From contig JAVMKO010000001.1 of NCBI GenBank assembly GCA_032164245.1, positions 285,641,041-285,705,040 on the forward strand: DNA of 64,000 nt, read 5' to 3'. Each line of letters starts with the position of its first letter. Position 1 is the first letter of the stretch. The notes under the pieces are model-generated. The model ran no database searches and had not been told where the DNA came from. It saw only the letters and a list, made by a program, of their open reading frames with translations. Shown here in pieces: positions 12,588 through 22,004 of this stretch. The position numbers and the translations under genes were made by a program. Source of the DNA: Sternotherus odoratus (taxonomy: Eukaryota > Chordata > Testudines > Kinosternidae).

Positions 12588-13560
12588 GGTACGAAACAAA
12601 ATCAAACGGCTAGTATGATTGACTGGACCCATAAGGAACAGCCCTCCTCAAAGCTGTAACAAAGCACCTTTGGCGGGAGACTACTAAGAGTATCAATTCA
12701 GGACAAATTGCTTAGAGCAGAGTAGTCACAGCTTAAGGCTGTTGGTCTTTCACTACTAAGGCACACCAAACCAGCCACAAAGAGAGGACTTTGGGTTTAC
12801 CCCACTGGCTAACCAGAAGTCATACAAGCAATTCCCTCAGACACTCCAGTTTCTCAGTTTCACCACCAGCACCACTCCTTATGGGGATGAATGGTTGGAA
12901 AACCAATACCCCAGTAAAAGAAAAAAGGTTCTGCCAATCTCAAAGGACCAAGCCCTAGATCCAGGTCAATATACAGGTCCAATTTTACCCACAAATTACG
13001 CTGTTGCCAATCCTTTAGAATCTAAAATCTAAAGATTTATTCATAAAAAGAGAAAATGTAGAGAAGAGTTAAAATTGGTTAAATAGAATCAAATACATAT
13101 AACAGTTGCCAAATTCTTAGTTCAGGCTCGTTTCAGGCATGATGGGATTATTGCTGATTTTAAACCAATTACGTCTCTGGACTGTAAACATCCCAGCTTG
13201 GATGGATCGTTCAGTCCTTTGTTCAGAGCTTCAGTTTCAAGCACAGTTCCTCCAGAGGCCAGAAGAAGGATTGAAGACAAAATGGAGACATTCGCCAGTG
13301 GCCTTGTATAGTTTCTCCCATGTGGAAGATCCCCATTGTTCTTACTGTGGAAAATCACAGGAGCAAGATGGAGTTTGGAGTCACATGGGCAAGTCACATG
13401 TCCATGCATGACTCAGGTTGCAGGTAGAGCAGCTATTGCTCACATGCTACCTTGAACGTTCCCAGGAAGGCTCCTCAGATGTGGATTGGAGTCTCCCAAG
13501 GTCCACTGTCAGTTAAGTGTTTCATGATTGGGCACTTAATCTGAAAAATCCTTTCTCGGG
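12588..13560 (-). mobile_element. Likely LTR-type sequence, minus strand, ends unresolved
   Basis: On the minus strand, the AATAAA equivalent (TTTATTCATAAAAAG at about 13035) and a TATA-like box (inverse of CTTGTATAGTTTC near 13302) are spaced as in an LTR. The stretch resembles repeated reptile LTR sequence by its CTAGATCCAGG and GAATCTAAAATCTAAAG blocks. No duplication found. Confidence 0.4.
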
Positions 13561-13989
13561 AAACTGACCAAATGCTTCATTAATGCTACTTAGAATCAAG
13601 TACTTCGAGATACAAGTACATAGCCGATATTTATAACTTCAAATACAGAAATGATGCACACATACAGACAGCATAATCATAACCAACAAATTGCAACCTC
13701 TTCATAGAGACTTCACTTGACCTACTTTGTACAAGATTTGGTGCAACTATAGGAACTTGGTTGCAACAACGATTTTTATGGTCACAGTTCATGTCAATAA
13801 CGTTACAGAAGCTCAGTATTCCCTTCCTTTTGTTTTCCAGTGCATTTTATGCGCTCTCTCCTGCAATCCCTTTACCCATCCTAGAGATGGGTCTGTTGTC
13901 CTTGTTATTATGTTATTGTCTCTGGCATCCTGATCCGGTAGATTGATCCATGTATGTTGATTCTTAAGCCTAGGTTGAATTTTATGGAT

Positions 13990-14352
13990 CATAGGCGCCA
14001 ACTTCCCCTCTGCCTGGTGGGTGCTCGACCCCTCTTGCCCTGCCCCCATTCCACCCATTCCCCAAAGTCCCTACCTTCATACCACCCCCATTCCACCCTC
14101 TTCCCCCTAGTCCCCACCCCTGCCCGACCTCCTCCCCTGAGCATACCATATCCCCGCTCCTCCCAGAAAGTCCTAAGTGCTGCCGAACAGCTGTTAGGGA
14201 GGAGAGGAGGATGTGGCATGCTGGAGGGAGGGGGGGAAAGAAGAGAATGAGGCGAGGAAGGGGGAGTCCGACTGCCGGTGGGTGCAGCGCACCCCCTGAT
14301 TTTTCCCCGAGGGTTCTCCAGCCCAGGAGCACCCATGGAGTTGGCGCCTATG
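13990..14352. mobile_element. hAT-type MITE with CATAGGCGCCAAC termini
   Basis: Inverted termini CATAGGCGCCAACT and AGTTGGCGCCTATG. Flanks are TTATGGAT (13982-13989) and CTATGGAT (14353-14360), 7 of 8 matching. Length 363 bp. Confidence 0.85.
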
Positions 14353-14360
14353 CTATGGAT

Positions 14361-15831
14361 TTTAATTGTTCTCCATGTGGGCAGATCCCCTTGCAGGATC
14401 AGGGCTTAGTTTTTGGGACCCAAATCTTTAGCAGTTGAAATACTACACTTTTTCAATTGAGGCCCATGGGAATTTTGCTATTGAAGTTCTATCCAACAGA
14501 GACGTATTTTATTGGCTTTATCTTAAAGCCCTGAGAACACAGTTCATTGTTATTGAGGACACTTTTTGTCTTGATTCCCGGGGAAAAGCTTATTTCCTGA
14601 TCTCCAGAGTGTGTAAAAGAGTAGCTTAGGGTAACTCATCTTCTGGCTGATCTGAGAAATGCCTGGCCTTTGAACCTTGGTATTCACTTGAGGTTTCTTT
14701 GGGAAGACTAGTGGGAGCAAATCGTTGCCATTGTACATGCTTACACCAGGTTTGAATTTGGCCTCAAATGTAAACCCTGTCCCAAGCGGAGTTGCTATAC
14801 CTCAGATATCAGAGGGGTAGCCCTGTTAATCTGTATCCACAACAACAACGAGGAGAGGGAGAAGAGCCAGAGGCTCCATGAAGTCTATCAGGGATCCTAC
14901 CCTTGCCCATCTATTTTGCCCGAGAGGTGCTCAGATACTAGGAAGATCAAAGATTGATGTTATCTTCCTATCCAAGAGTTTTATGCTCATGTGAAAAGAC
15001 CACTGGGCAAGAGCTCATGTCAAGCTTGTAACCTCACTCCTTTTAAAATTGAGAACTCAACTGCCCCAAAGCAATTAACATTTCCCAGCTGGCCTTTGAA
15101 TCATTACCCTGAACTTAGGCTGCTTGTTCTGTTACCCTGAGTGACTGTGCATTGTATGTTCAGTGGTTGGGATGTCAAAGATAAGGGGGAATCTTCTGTC
15201 CCCATCCAAACAGACACATGGAAGAACAGTGCAAAGAGCAGATAATAGAAACTCTCCCGGCTGTAGGACAGACAATGGGAAAATCCTAGAGAGGGAAACC
15301 AGGCTCAGCTTCGGAGAACTAATATGTGAAGTGAGCCAAATGCAGGGAGCATAAAACTCACTTGGAAAGAAGCTAAATAAAACTGGAAATTAAATTCCCT
15401 GGGGAATAAATCCCAGGGCACTTGAATACCGCAGATAAATTCCTTGCCCATGGCACAGGCTGAACAAACTAACCCAGGAAAATATCTTAATCATCCACAA
15501 ACTCTGCTGTGCCTCATGCAGATGATTAGGGGGGGGGGGGGGAAAGTCAGGCTAAAAAAAAAGTTGGGATTCTGCTGATTTTACTCCCATGAATAGTCCC
15601 ATTGACGTTCCTGGCAACAGTACCAAGCACAGAACTTCCCATGAGAGCTGGGTGAGGTGGGCAGTAGGTCTCTGTCAGAAGGGAGCAGTCTGGTGGGCAA
15701 GCACAGCATGCTAACTCCTCTGGATTTCACTGTGGGTGACAGTGATCCAACGCCTACTGATTAATTTTAAGTAATAATGCTTAGCAGATCACAAGGAGTT
15801 GTTTAACTCTGAATCTGTATTTTTTATTTAC
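14361..15831. other. Non-coding, presumed RAB30 intron 1
   Basis: No gene recognised. A G run lies at 15531-15542; the single family copy at 14805 is listed separately. Confidence 0.5.
14805..14865 (+). mobile_element. Truncated copy of the same family
   Basis: ATCAGAGGGGTAGCCCTGTT followed by AATCTGTATCCACAAC and CAACGAGGAG, matching the family's outer arm. Confidence 0.55.
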
Positions 15832-15834
15832 TAA

Positions 15835-16119
15835 GGGCTTGTCCTCCCTAGCGGGGGGGATTGATGGCAGATACGCAACTTCAGCTACGTGAATCGCGTA
15901 GCTGAAGTTTGCGTATCTGCCGCTGACTTACCGCCCGTCCCCACAGCGGCGGCAGTCAGTGGCGCGCTCCCCCGTCAACTCCAGCTTGCGCCTCTCGGCG
16001 AGCTGGAGTTCCGGAGTCGACGGGGGAGCCGCGGGTGATCGATTTATCGCATCTTAACGAGACGCGATAAATCGATCGCCAGAAGATCGATCCCGCACCG
16101 CGGGAGTGAAGACGAGCCC
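15835..16119 (-). mobile_element. Harbinger-like MITE with TAA target duplication
   Basis: Termini GGGCTTGTCCTCCC and GACGAGCCC, flanked by TAA at 15832-15834 and 16120-16122, the TWA duplication typical of PIF/Harbinger. It is the same family as 8754-9038 in opposite orientation, and lies about 50 bases from the DIRS element. Confidence 0.86.
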
Positions 16120-16170
16120 TAAGTGCCGTGTCAAAGTTCCTTTGAGATCCTCTAGTCCCTGGCCAGTGAG

Positions 16171-16420
16171 AAAAAACAGTTACTCACCTGTTGTAACAGT
16201 TGTTCTTAGAGATGTGTTGCTCATGTCCATTCCCACCGTCCATTCCCACTGTGTGTGCGCACCGCGCATGCACGGTCCCCGGAAGATTTTTCCCCAGCGG
16301 TACCCGTAGGGTCGGCAGGGGCGACCCCTGGAGTGGCGCCCTTATGGCCATGCATATATGCCCCTGCCGACCCTCCACCCGCTCAGTTCCTTCTTGCCGG
16401 TACTCCGACCTGAGGGGAGG
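16171..16420 (+). repeat. DIRS terminal inverted repeat (element's 3' end)
   Basis: Matches the reverse complement of about 22005-22191, including the GTCGGCAGGGGC blocks at both ends. The outermost part (AACAGTTACTCACCTGTTG) is complemented in the internal junction at 16460-16495. Confidence 0.88.
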
Positions 16421-16430
16421 CGGGTGGGAT

Positions 16431-16545
16431 TTGGAATGGACATGAGCAACACATCTCGAAGAACAACTGTTACAACAGGTGAGTAACTGTTTTTTCTTCT
16501 TCGAGTGCTTGCTCATGTCCATTCCCACTGTGACTTACGAGCAGT
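16431..16545 (+). repeat. DIRS internal complementary region
   Basis: The first half (to about 16491) is the reverse complement of the element's right end (16171-16235). The second half (from about 16490, CTTCTTCGAGTGCTTGCTC) is the reverse complement of the left end (22145-22191). Together they read as a joined-end template for the circular intermediate. Confidence 0.87.
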
Positions 16546-16547
16546 TA

Positions 16548-17978
16548 TCATGGAGGAGGGTGAGGAGTACTGCTGGTGCCAGCTGTCAGGACTGCCTGTC
16601 CAACAGCAGCGTCCTCCATTGACTGCTGCACAATCGCATAATGCGAGGAAAAGGTATGCACCGAAGACCACGTTGCTGCTCTACAGATGTCAGCGATGGG
16701 AACGTGCGACAGGAACGCTGTGGATGCGGCCTGAGCTCTGGTCGAATGGGCTGTCAACTGAGGAGGAGCGACATTCGAGAAGTTATAGCATAGCTTGATG
16801 CCCGATGTTATCCAGGCCGAAAGGCGCTGGGAAGAGACTGGCAACCCTTTCATCCGCTCCGCTATTGAGATAAAAAGCTGTGGTGATTTATGAAAGGGTT
16901 TTGTACGTTGTAAATAAAATGCTAAAGCCCTTCTCACATCCAGAGAGTGGAGCATTCTTTCTCTGTTAGATGTATGGGGTCTTGGAAAAAAGACTGGAAG
17001 GAATATGTCTTGGTTTATATGGAAAGCCGAGACCACCTTAGGAAGGAAGGCTGGGTGAGGCCGTAACTGAACCTTATCCTTATGAAAGACCATGTACGGG
17101 GGTTCCGAGGTGAGAGCTCTGAGCTCGGACACCCGTCTAGCAGAGGTAATGGCTACCAAGAAGGCCGTTTTCCATGACAAATAGGAGAGGGGGCAGGATG
17201 ACACGGGTTCAAAGGGGGGCTTCATCAATGCCGTGAGAACCAGGTTCAGGTCCCACGGTGGAACTGGGTGCCTCACCTGCGGGTACAACCTCTCCAAACC
17301 CTTTATAAACCTAGCAACTAGGGGATTACTAAACACAGAGAGTCCACCAAAGCCCGGGTGAAAAGCCGATATAGCAGCTAGGTGCACTCGTACCGTGGAG
17401 AGTGCCAAACCTTGCTGCTTAAGGTTAAGGAGGTAGTCCAAGATGAGGGATATTGGGGCTAAAGCAGCGGCCATTCCCTTATCTTGGGTCCACAAGGAGA
17501 AACGCTTCCACTTGGCCGAGTAGGTGGCCCGGGTGGAAGGTTTCCTGCTTTCCAGTAAAACGTCCCTGACTTGAGTAGAGCACTGAAGCTCTGACGGGTT
17601 CAACCACGGATATTCCACGCCGTGAGGTGGAGAGACTGCAGTTTGGGGTGTAGCAGTCGGCCGTGGTCCTGGGAGATCAGGGTCGGGAGGAGTGGTAGAG
17701 TGATGGGTGCCCCGATGGAAAGGGACATCAGGAGGGTGTACCAGTGCTGGCGGGCCCACGCCGGTGCTATGAGGATCATGGAGGATCTGTCTAGACGGAC
17801 CTTGAGCAGGACTCTGTGGATAAGGGGGAAGGGAGGGAACGCATAGAGTAGACCCTCCCTCCAAGGGATCTGAAAGGCATCTGCCTCTGATCCCGGGCTG
17901 AGATTCAGTAGGGAACAGGACCTTTGGCACTTCCTGTTGGCTCTCGTGGCAAACAGATCCATGCGAGGAAAGCCCCAC
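16548..17978 (-). CDS. DIRS tyrosine recombinase
   Basis: An intact 476-codon frame. About the first 125 residues overlap the RT ORF and look non-coding in this frame; the recognisable protein starts near residue 130. A core-binding helical domain (TQVRDVLLESRKPSTRATY onward) precedes the catalytic domain. The tyrosine-recombinase residues are in place: Arg281/282 in SARRVSELRAL, His411 and Arg414 in HSTRAQ, a His/Trp-type position at Trp437, and nucleophile Tyr447 in FSSHYA. This enzyme would insert the circular cDNA. With all catalytic residues present, the copy may still encode an active recombinase. Confidence 0.9.
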   Translation of the reverse strand: MGLSSHGSVCHESQQEVPKVLFPTESQPGIRGRCLSDPLEGGSTLCVPSLPPYPQSPAQGPSRQILHDPHSTGVGPPALVHPPDVPFHRGTHHSTTPPDPDLPGPRPTATPQTAVSPPHGVEYPWLNPSELQCSTQVRDVLLESRKPSTRATYSAKWKRFSLWTQDKGMAAALAPISLILDYLLNLKQQGLALSTVRVHLAAISAFHPGFGGLSVFSNPLVARFIKGLERLYPQVRHPVPPWDLNLVLTALMKPPFEPVSSCPLSYLSWKTAFLVAITSARRVSELRALTSEPPYMVFHKDKVQLRPHPAFLPKVVSAFHINQDIFLPVFFPRPHTSNRERMLHSLDVRRALAFYLQRTKPFHKSPQLFISIAERMKGLPVSSQRLSAWITSGIKLCYNFSNVAPPQLTAHSTRAQAASTAFLSHVPIADICRAATWSSVHTFSSHYAIVQQSMEDAAVGQAVLTAGTSSTPHPPP

Positions 17979-19621
17979 ACTAGGAAGATTGAGTGAGCAA
18001 TGTCAGCCCTGAGGGACCACTCGTGGCCCCGAAAGGAACGACTCAGAGTGTCTGCTAGTACATTCTGGACCCCTGGGAGATAAGTGGCCTGGAGGTGAAT
18101 ATTGTGCGAAATACAAAATTCCCAGAGGGCTAGGGCTTCCCTGCACAGGTGAGAGGACCGAGCACCCCCCTGCTTGTTTATGTAAAACATTGCTGCTGTG
18201 CTGTCTGTCAGCACTAACACACACTTGCCTTGTATGCGTTCCCGAAACGCTTGGCAGGCCAGACGAACCGCTCTGAGCTCCCTGACATTGATGTGAAGGG
18301 ATAGCTTGCTCCGAGACCAGAGGCCTTGAGTCCTGGCGTCCCCGAGATGTGCACCCCAGCCGAGGGCGGAAGCATCTGTCCCCAAGGTTACTGATGGCTG
18401 AGGCTTCCGGAAGGGGACTCCTACTGCGAGGGAGTTGGGGTGAAGCCACCATTGGAGAGAACTCAGTGTGTGGTTCGGGAGAGTGACAATCAAACTCAGA
18501 GGGTCTCTGCCTTGCCTGTATACTGTCGCCAACCAGGTCTGGAGAGGGCGAAGTCTCAGTCTGGCGTACGGCACTACATATGTGCAAGCCGCCATATGCC
18601 CCAGGAGTACCATGCAGTTTCTCACTGTAGTGGTGGGGAATCGAAGGGCCGAGAGAATCAAGTCTGTTATGGCTTTGGCCCGCGTAGGAGGTAGGAATGC
18701 CCTTGCCTGTCGAGAGTCCAATATCGCCCCTATGAACTCTATTCTCTGAGTAGGCACTAGGGTCGATTTTGGTTCGTTTAGCAGGAGGCCCAACCTGAGG
18801 AAGGTCGCCCTGGTAAGATCTACGTGTTGGGTCACTAGCTGTTCCGTCTCTGCCCTGATGAGCCAATCGTCCAAATAAGGGTATACGTGTACATGCTTCC
18901 TCCTCAGGAATGCGGCTACGACGGACATACACTTTGTGAAGACCCTTGGGGCAGTGGACAGGCCGAACGGAAGGACTGTGAATTGGTAGTGGCAATCCCC
19001 TAAGGTGAATCTCAGGAACCTCCTGTGACTGGGAATAATTGAAATGTGGAAGTACGCATCCTTTAGGTCGAGGGCAGCAAACCAGTCTCCGCGATCCATA
19101 GAGGGAATGATGGTCGCGAGGGAGAGCATGCGGAATTTCAACTTCTTTATGTAGGAGTTGAGGCCCCGCAAGTCTAGGATGGGACGAAGACCACCTTTGG
19201 CCTTCGGGATAAGGAAATAGCGGGAGTAGTAACCCTTGCCCCGAAATTCTTGAGGAACCTCCTCTATGGCACCCAAAGACAAGAGGGTATTGACCTCCTG
19301 AACTAGGAGTTGCTCATGAGATGGGTCCCTGAAGAGGGACGGGGAGGGAGGATGGTGGGGCGGAAGGGAGGAGAATTGGATAGAATATCCCACCCTTACC
19401 AGGCTGAGGACCCATTTGTCCGAAGTAAGTCGGGCCCACTCCTGGTAAAAGTGGGATAAGCGGTTCACAAAGGGAGTTGCAGGATCTAAGGAAAGTGGTC
19501 TGCGGCCCTCGAGCGCAACTTCAAAAATTTTGACGGGGCCCTTGCTGATTTCTGGGGCCCGAATTTTGCTGACCGTTCCTAGGCAGAGAGCGAGGGTGTC
19601 CCCTGCCATTGCCCCTACCAC
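17600..19621 (-). CDS. DIRS reverse transcriptase and RNase H
   Basis: An intact 673-codon frame. The first codon at 19621 is GTG; the first ATG is four codons in, and the natural start is unknown because the frame overlaps the end of gag. The RT domain is about residues 110-300: LKDAYFHI at 186-193 supplies catalytic Asp, LPFGLSTAPRVF follows, and YLDD is at 249-252. RNase H spans about 410-530, with Asp416 (GTDAS), Glu448 (RELRA), Asp473 (LTDST) and Asp524 (LADTLSR). After it comes the conserved region of vertebrate DIRS proteins (DLFATRAN, YAFPPFPLIHRVL, LIAPAWARQHWY). No protease or DDE integrase is present, as expected. The 3' end overlaps the recombinase ORF by 379 bases. Confidence 0.93.
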   Translation of the reverse strand: MVGAMAGDTLALCLGTVSKIRAPEISKGPVKIFEVALEGRRPLSLDPATPFVNRLSHFYQEWARLTSDKWVLSLVRVGYSIQFSSLPPHHPPSPSLFRDPSHEQLLVQEVNTLLSLGAIEEVPQEFRGKGYYSRYFLIPKAKGGLRPILDLRGLNSYIKKLKFRMLSLATIIPSMDRGDWFAALDLKDAYFHISIIPSHRRFLRFTLGDCHYQFTVLPFGLSTAPRVFTKCMSVVAAFLRRKHVHVYPYLDDWLIRAETEQLVTQHVDLTRATFLRLGLLLNEPKSTLVPTQRIEFIGAILDSRQARAFLPPTRAKAITDLILSALRFPTTTVRNCMVLLGHMAACTYVVPYARLRLRPLQTWLATVYRQGRDPLSLIVTLPNHTLSSLQWWLHPNSLAVGVPFRKPQPSVTLGTDASALGWGAHLGDARTQGLWSRSKLSLHINVRELRAVRLACQAFRERIQGKCVLVLTDSTAAMFYINKQGGARSSHLCREALALWEFCISHNIHLQATYLPGVQNVLADTLSRSFRGHEWSLRADIAHSIFLVWGFPRMDLFATRANRKCQRSCSLLNLSPGSEADAFQIPWREGLLYAFPPFPLIHRVLLKVRLDRSSMILIAPAWARQHWYTLLMSLSIGAPITLPLLPTLISQDHGRLLHPKLQSLHLTAWNIRG

Positions 19622-20837
19622 CTCTCCTAGGGGGGTCCCTTCTAGGTGGAAACTGATAAGGCCTCGGCTGAGAGGGTGGGGGAGGCCTGAATGGCCTACG
19701 GAGGGGCTGAGGAGTGTGGAGGCCCAGTGAACGTAACATGGTTCGTGAGTCCTTCATGGAATGTAACTTTTTATCAGTCTCCTCAGAAAACAGGGCCTGC
19801 TTGTCAAAGGGCAGATCCTGTATAGTGGATTGTACCGGGGGTGGAATACCGGATACTTGCAGCCATGCCCCCCTTCGCATAGCGATGGCAGTAGCCATAG
19901 TGCGTGAAGCAGAATCAGCCGAGTCGAGAGCGGCCTGTAGGGCTGCCCTTGACACAACCCTACCCTCCTCGAGGATGGCCTTAAACTCCGATTGGGAGTC
20001 CATGGGAAGCTGGGGCTGAAATTTCGCCATCGCCGACCAGGAGTTGTAGGCGTACCTCCCCAAGGCTGCCTGCTGGTTCGCAATGCGTAGCTGGAGGGCT
20101 CCCGAGGAATAGACCTTGCGTCCGAACAAGTCCAATTTCTTGGCCTCATGGGACTTCGGGGTGGATCCCGTCTGTCCCTGACGCTCACGGTGATTGACAG
20201 TGTCTGCCACCAGCGTCCCTGGTTGAGGGTGGGTGAATAAGTGCTCGTACCCTTGCTGGGGGGCAAAATAGCGTCTCTCCACCCCTCTAGCGGTGGGCGG
20301 GACAGATGAAGGTGTCTGCCATATCACGTTGGAGATCTTGTGGATAGTCTTTATGAACGGGAGGGCTATTTTGGTAGGGCCCCCCGTTGTCAAAATGTCC
20401 ACAGTCGGGTCAGTCTCCTCTTCCACTTCCTCAGCTGGAAGATGGAGATTTTGCGCTACCCTCCTGAGAAGTTCCTGGTGCCCCCTGACATCCATTGGTG
20501 GTAAATTGGGGGATGAGGAGCCAGCAACTGCCTCGTCAGGTGATGAGGACGAGGAAGGAGCGAACTGGGGGTCCTGAGCCGGTTCTCCAAGTGGGTGGTC
20601 ACCGGAAGGCCCTGGCTGTGGTACCTGTGCTGGTTCCGACGGGGGGTTGTACAGGCCGAAGGGCCAGGTACAGGAACCTCCTGGGGCACCTCTGGGGGCG
20701 GCACCGAGATCGTGGCGGAGACTGGTCCCCTTGGCACCGAAGGCAGGGAAGATGACACCGATGGTGGTCCCTGCTGATGTATCGCAAAGGGCGTCCAGAA
20801 AGGCCATGGCCCCGGGGCTTGGTCCTGAGGAATCCAT
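19521..20837 (-). CDS. DIRS element gag-like ORF, C-terminal part
   Basis: A 438-codon frame on the minus strand, overlapping the zinc-binding ORF upstream (20456-20837). The believable coding part begins near 20650. It holds an alpha-helical capsid-like region (QELLRRVAQNLHLPAEEVEE onward), a segment beginning KKLDLFGRKVYSSGALQLRI that is typical of DIRS gag, and a basic Arg/Gly/Pro-rich tail. It ends at 19521, overlapping the RT frame by about 100 bases in another frame. The likely role is packaging element RNA into a particle. Confidence 0.72.
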   Translation of the reverse strand: MDSSGPSPGAMAFLDALCDTSAGTTIGVIFPAFGAKGTSLRHDLGAAPRGAPGGSCTWPFGLYNPPSEPAQVPQPGPSGDHPLGEPAQDPQFAPSSSSSPDEAVAGSSSPNLPPMDVRGHQELLRRVAQNLHLPAEEVEEETDPTVDILTTGGPTKIALPFIKTIHKISNVIWQTPSSVPPTARGVERRYFAPQQGYEHLFTHPQPGTLVADTVNHRERQGQTGSTPKSHEAKKLDLFGRKVYSSGALQLRIANQQAALGRYAYNSWSAMAKFQPQLPMDSQSEFKAILEEGRVVSRAALQAALDSADSASRTMATAIAMRRGAWLQVSGIPPPVQSTIQDLPFDKQALFSEETDKKLHSMKDSRTMLRSLGLHTPQPLRRPFRPPPPSQPRPYQFPPRRDPPRRGGRGNGRGHPRSLPRNGQQNSGPRNQQGPRQNF

Positions 20838-21826
20838 TGTGGAAGGGTCCTATGATGTGAGGACCTGCGGTGCCGGGAATGGTGATGGGAGCGGGAGGTA
20901 CGATGACTACGTCCCAACCTAGAGGAGCGCGTGTCGGACTCAGACGAGTAGTCCGATCCCGACCATGGCGGGGCAGACCCCGCTGGTGCCGCGGCGTGCC
21001 TCTCAAACATGGTCGGCTTCCCTGGGTGCTGCTCGAAGCGCCTGGGTGCCGCGGAGTCGGAGGTGGCCGGTACCGGTATTATCGGTACCGGGGGAGCCCG
21101 TGCCGCCCGTGCCGGTGCCGAGTTCGGGTAGGCTGGAATCAGCGGTACCGGGTCTTGGAAAGTCGGTGCCGGAGGTCGCGCTGCCGCTACCGGTGCCGGT
21201 GCCGCAAACGGAGTCTGGGCTTGCGCCGGTGCCGGGGTCGGCTCTGCCGTTAGGGCGATTAAGTCCCTGGCCGCCTCAAAGGTGTCCGGGGTTGAGGCTC
21301 TATCCGGCTGCTCCATAAACTGCGGAGGCGGTGAGACGGTACCGAGGGGCAAATGCGACTCGGATTCCGTCGGCTGCGCAGGCACTTGACGGGGCTCGCC
21401 CTTGCGACCCGAAGTCTGCCTTTTAGTGGAGGGTTCACCCTGGGTTTTTCGTACCGGGGAACGACCTCTGGGCTTCTTCAACGGCACCGGTGACTGGGAG
21501 CGGTGCCTTCGGGAGCTCCCTTTCTGGGAGGATCGGTGCCGGTGTTTGCCCTTGTCCGCCTTCGGTGCCGACTGGTCGCGCACCGAGGCCGGTGCGCTGC
21601 GCACGGAGGTGGATGGCGCCTCAGGCTGAAGAGCGGACTCCATGAGAATGATCTTCAGGCGCGAGTCTCTCTCTTTCTTTGTTCTGGGCTTAAAGGCCTT
21701 GCAAATTGCGCAGCGTTCAGCTAAGTGGCCCTCACCCAGACACTTAAGGCACTTGGCGTGAGGGTCACTCACGGGCATAGGCTTAGCACAGCCTTCACAG
21801 GTTTTGAAACCCGGCGCTCCAGGCAT
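20456..21826 (-). CDS. DIRS element gag-like ORF, N-terminal part (zinc-binding)
   Basis: A 456-codon frame beginning at an ATG at 21826. Residues about 11-43 hold repeated Cys/His spacing (CEGC, CLKCLGEGH, CAIC), the zinc-knuckle-like start typical of vertebrate DIRS gag proteins. It is followed by a low-complexity Ser/Arg/Pro/Ala region. From about 20650 to 20456 the meaningful frame appears to switch by one base into the frame ending at 19521: the last 60 or so residues here look non-coding, while the other frame becomes Glu-rich and folded-looking. The switch is near a run of C (G on the + strand, about 20640-20646). Either a single-base mutation or programmed frameshifting could explain it. 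Confidence 0.75.
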   Translation of the reverse strand: MPGAPGFKTCEGCAKPMPVSDPHAKCLKCLGEGHLAERCAICKAFKPRTKKERDSRLKIILMESALQPEAPSTSVRSAPASVRDQSAPKADKGKHRHRSSQKGSSRRHRSQSPVPLKKPRGRSPVRKTQGEPSTKRQTSGRKGEPRQVPAQPTESESHLPLGTVSPPPQFMEQPDRASTPDTFEAARDLIALTAEPTPAPAQAQTPFAAPAPVAAARPPAPTFQDPVPLIPAYPNSAPARAARAPPVPIIPVPATSDSAAPRRFEQHPGKPTMFERHAAAPAGSAPPWSGSDYSSESDTRSSRLGRSHRTSRSHHHSRHRRSSHHRTLPQWIPQDQAPGPWPFWTPFAIHQQGPPSVSSSLPSVPRGPVSATISVPPPEVPQEVPVPGPSACTTPRRNQHRYHSQGLPVTTHLENRLRTPSSLLPRPHHLTRQLLAPHPPIYHQWMSGGTRNFSGG

Positions 21827-22004
21827 ACCACAGTGCCGGATTTCAGTTTCTCTTATCTTAACTCTAACTAAGGATATAACAGTAACTATTAACTACAAAA
21901 ACTACCTAATACTATCGAAACTAGAGAACAAGCTAGATGTAAGGATACCGCGATAACGAGCCGAAGCGTCGTTGTTCCAGCGACCGTCACGAACGGAAAG
22001 AAGG

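Noticed and set aside
18003..18995. 330-codon minus-strand frame
   Set aside because: It is a shifted frame across the DIRS reverse transcriptase, without known motifs; the RT frame (17600-19621) explains the conservation.
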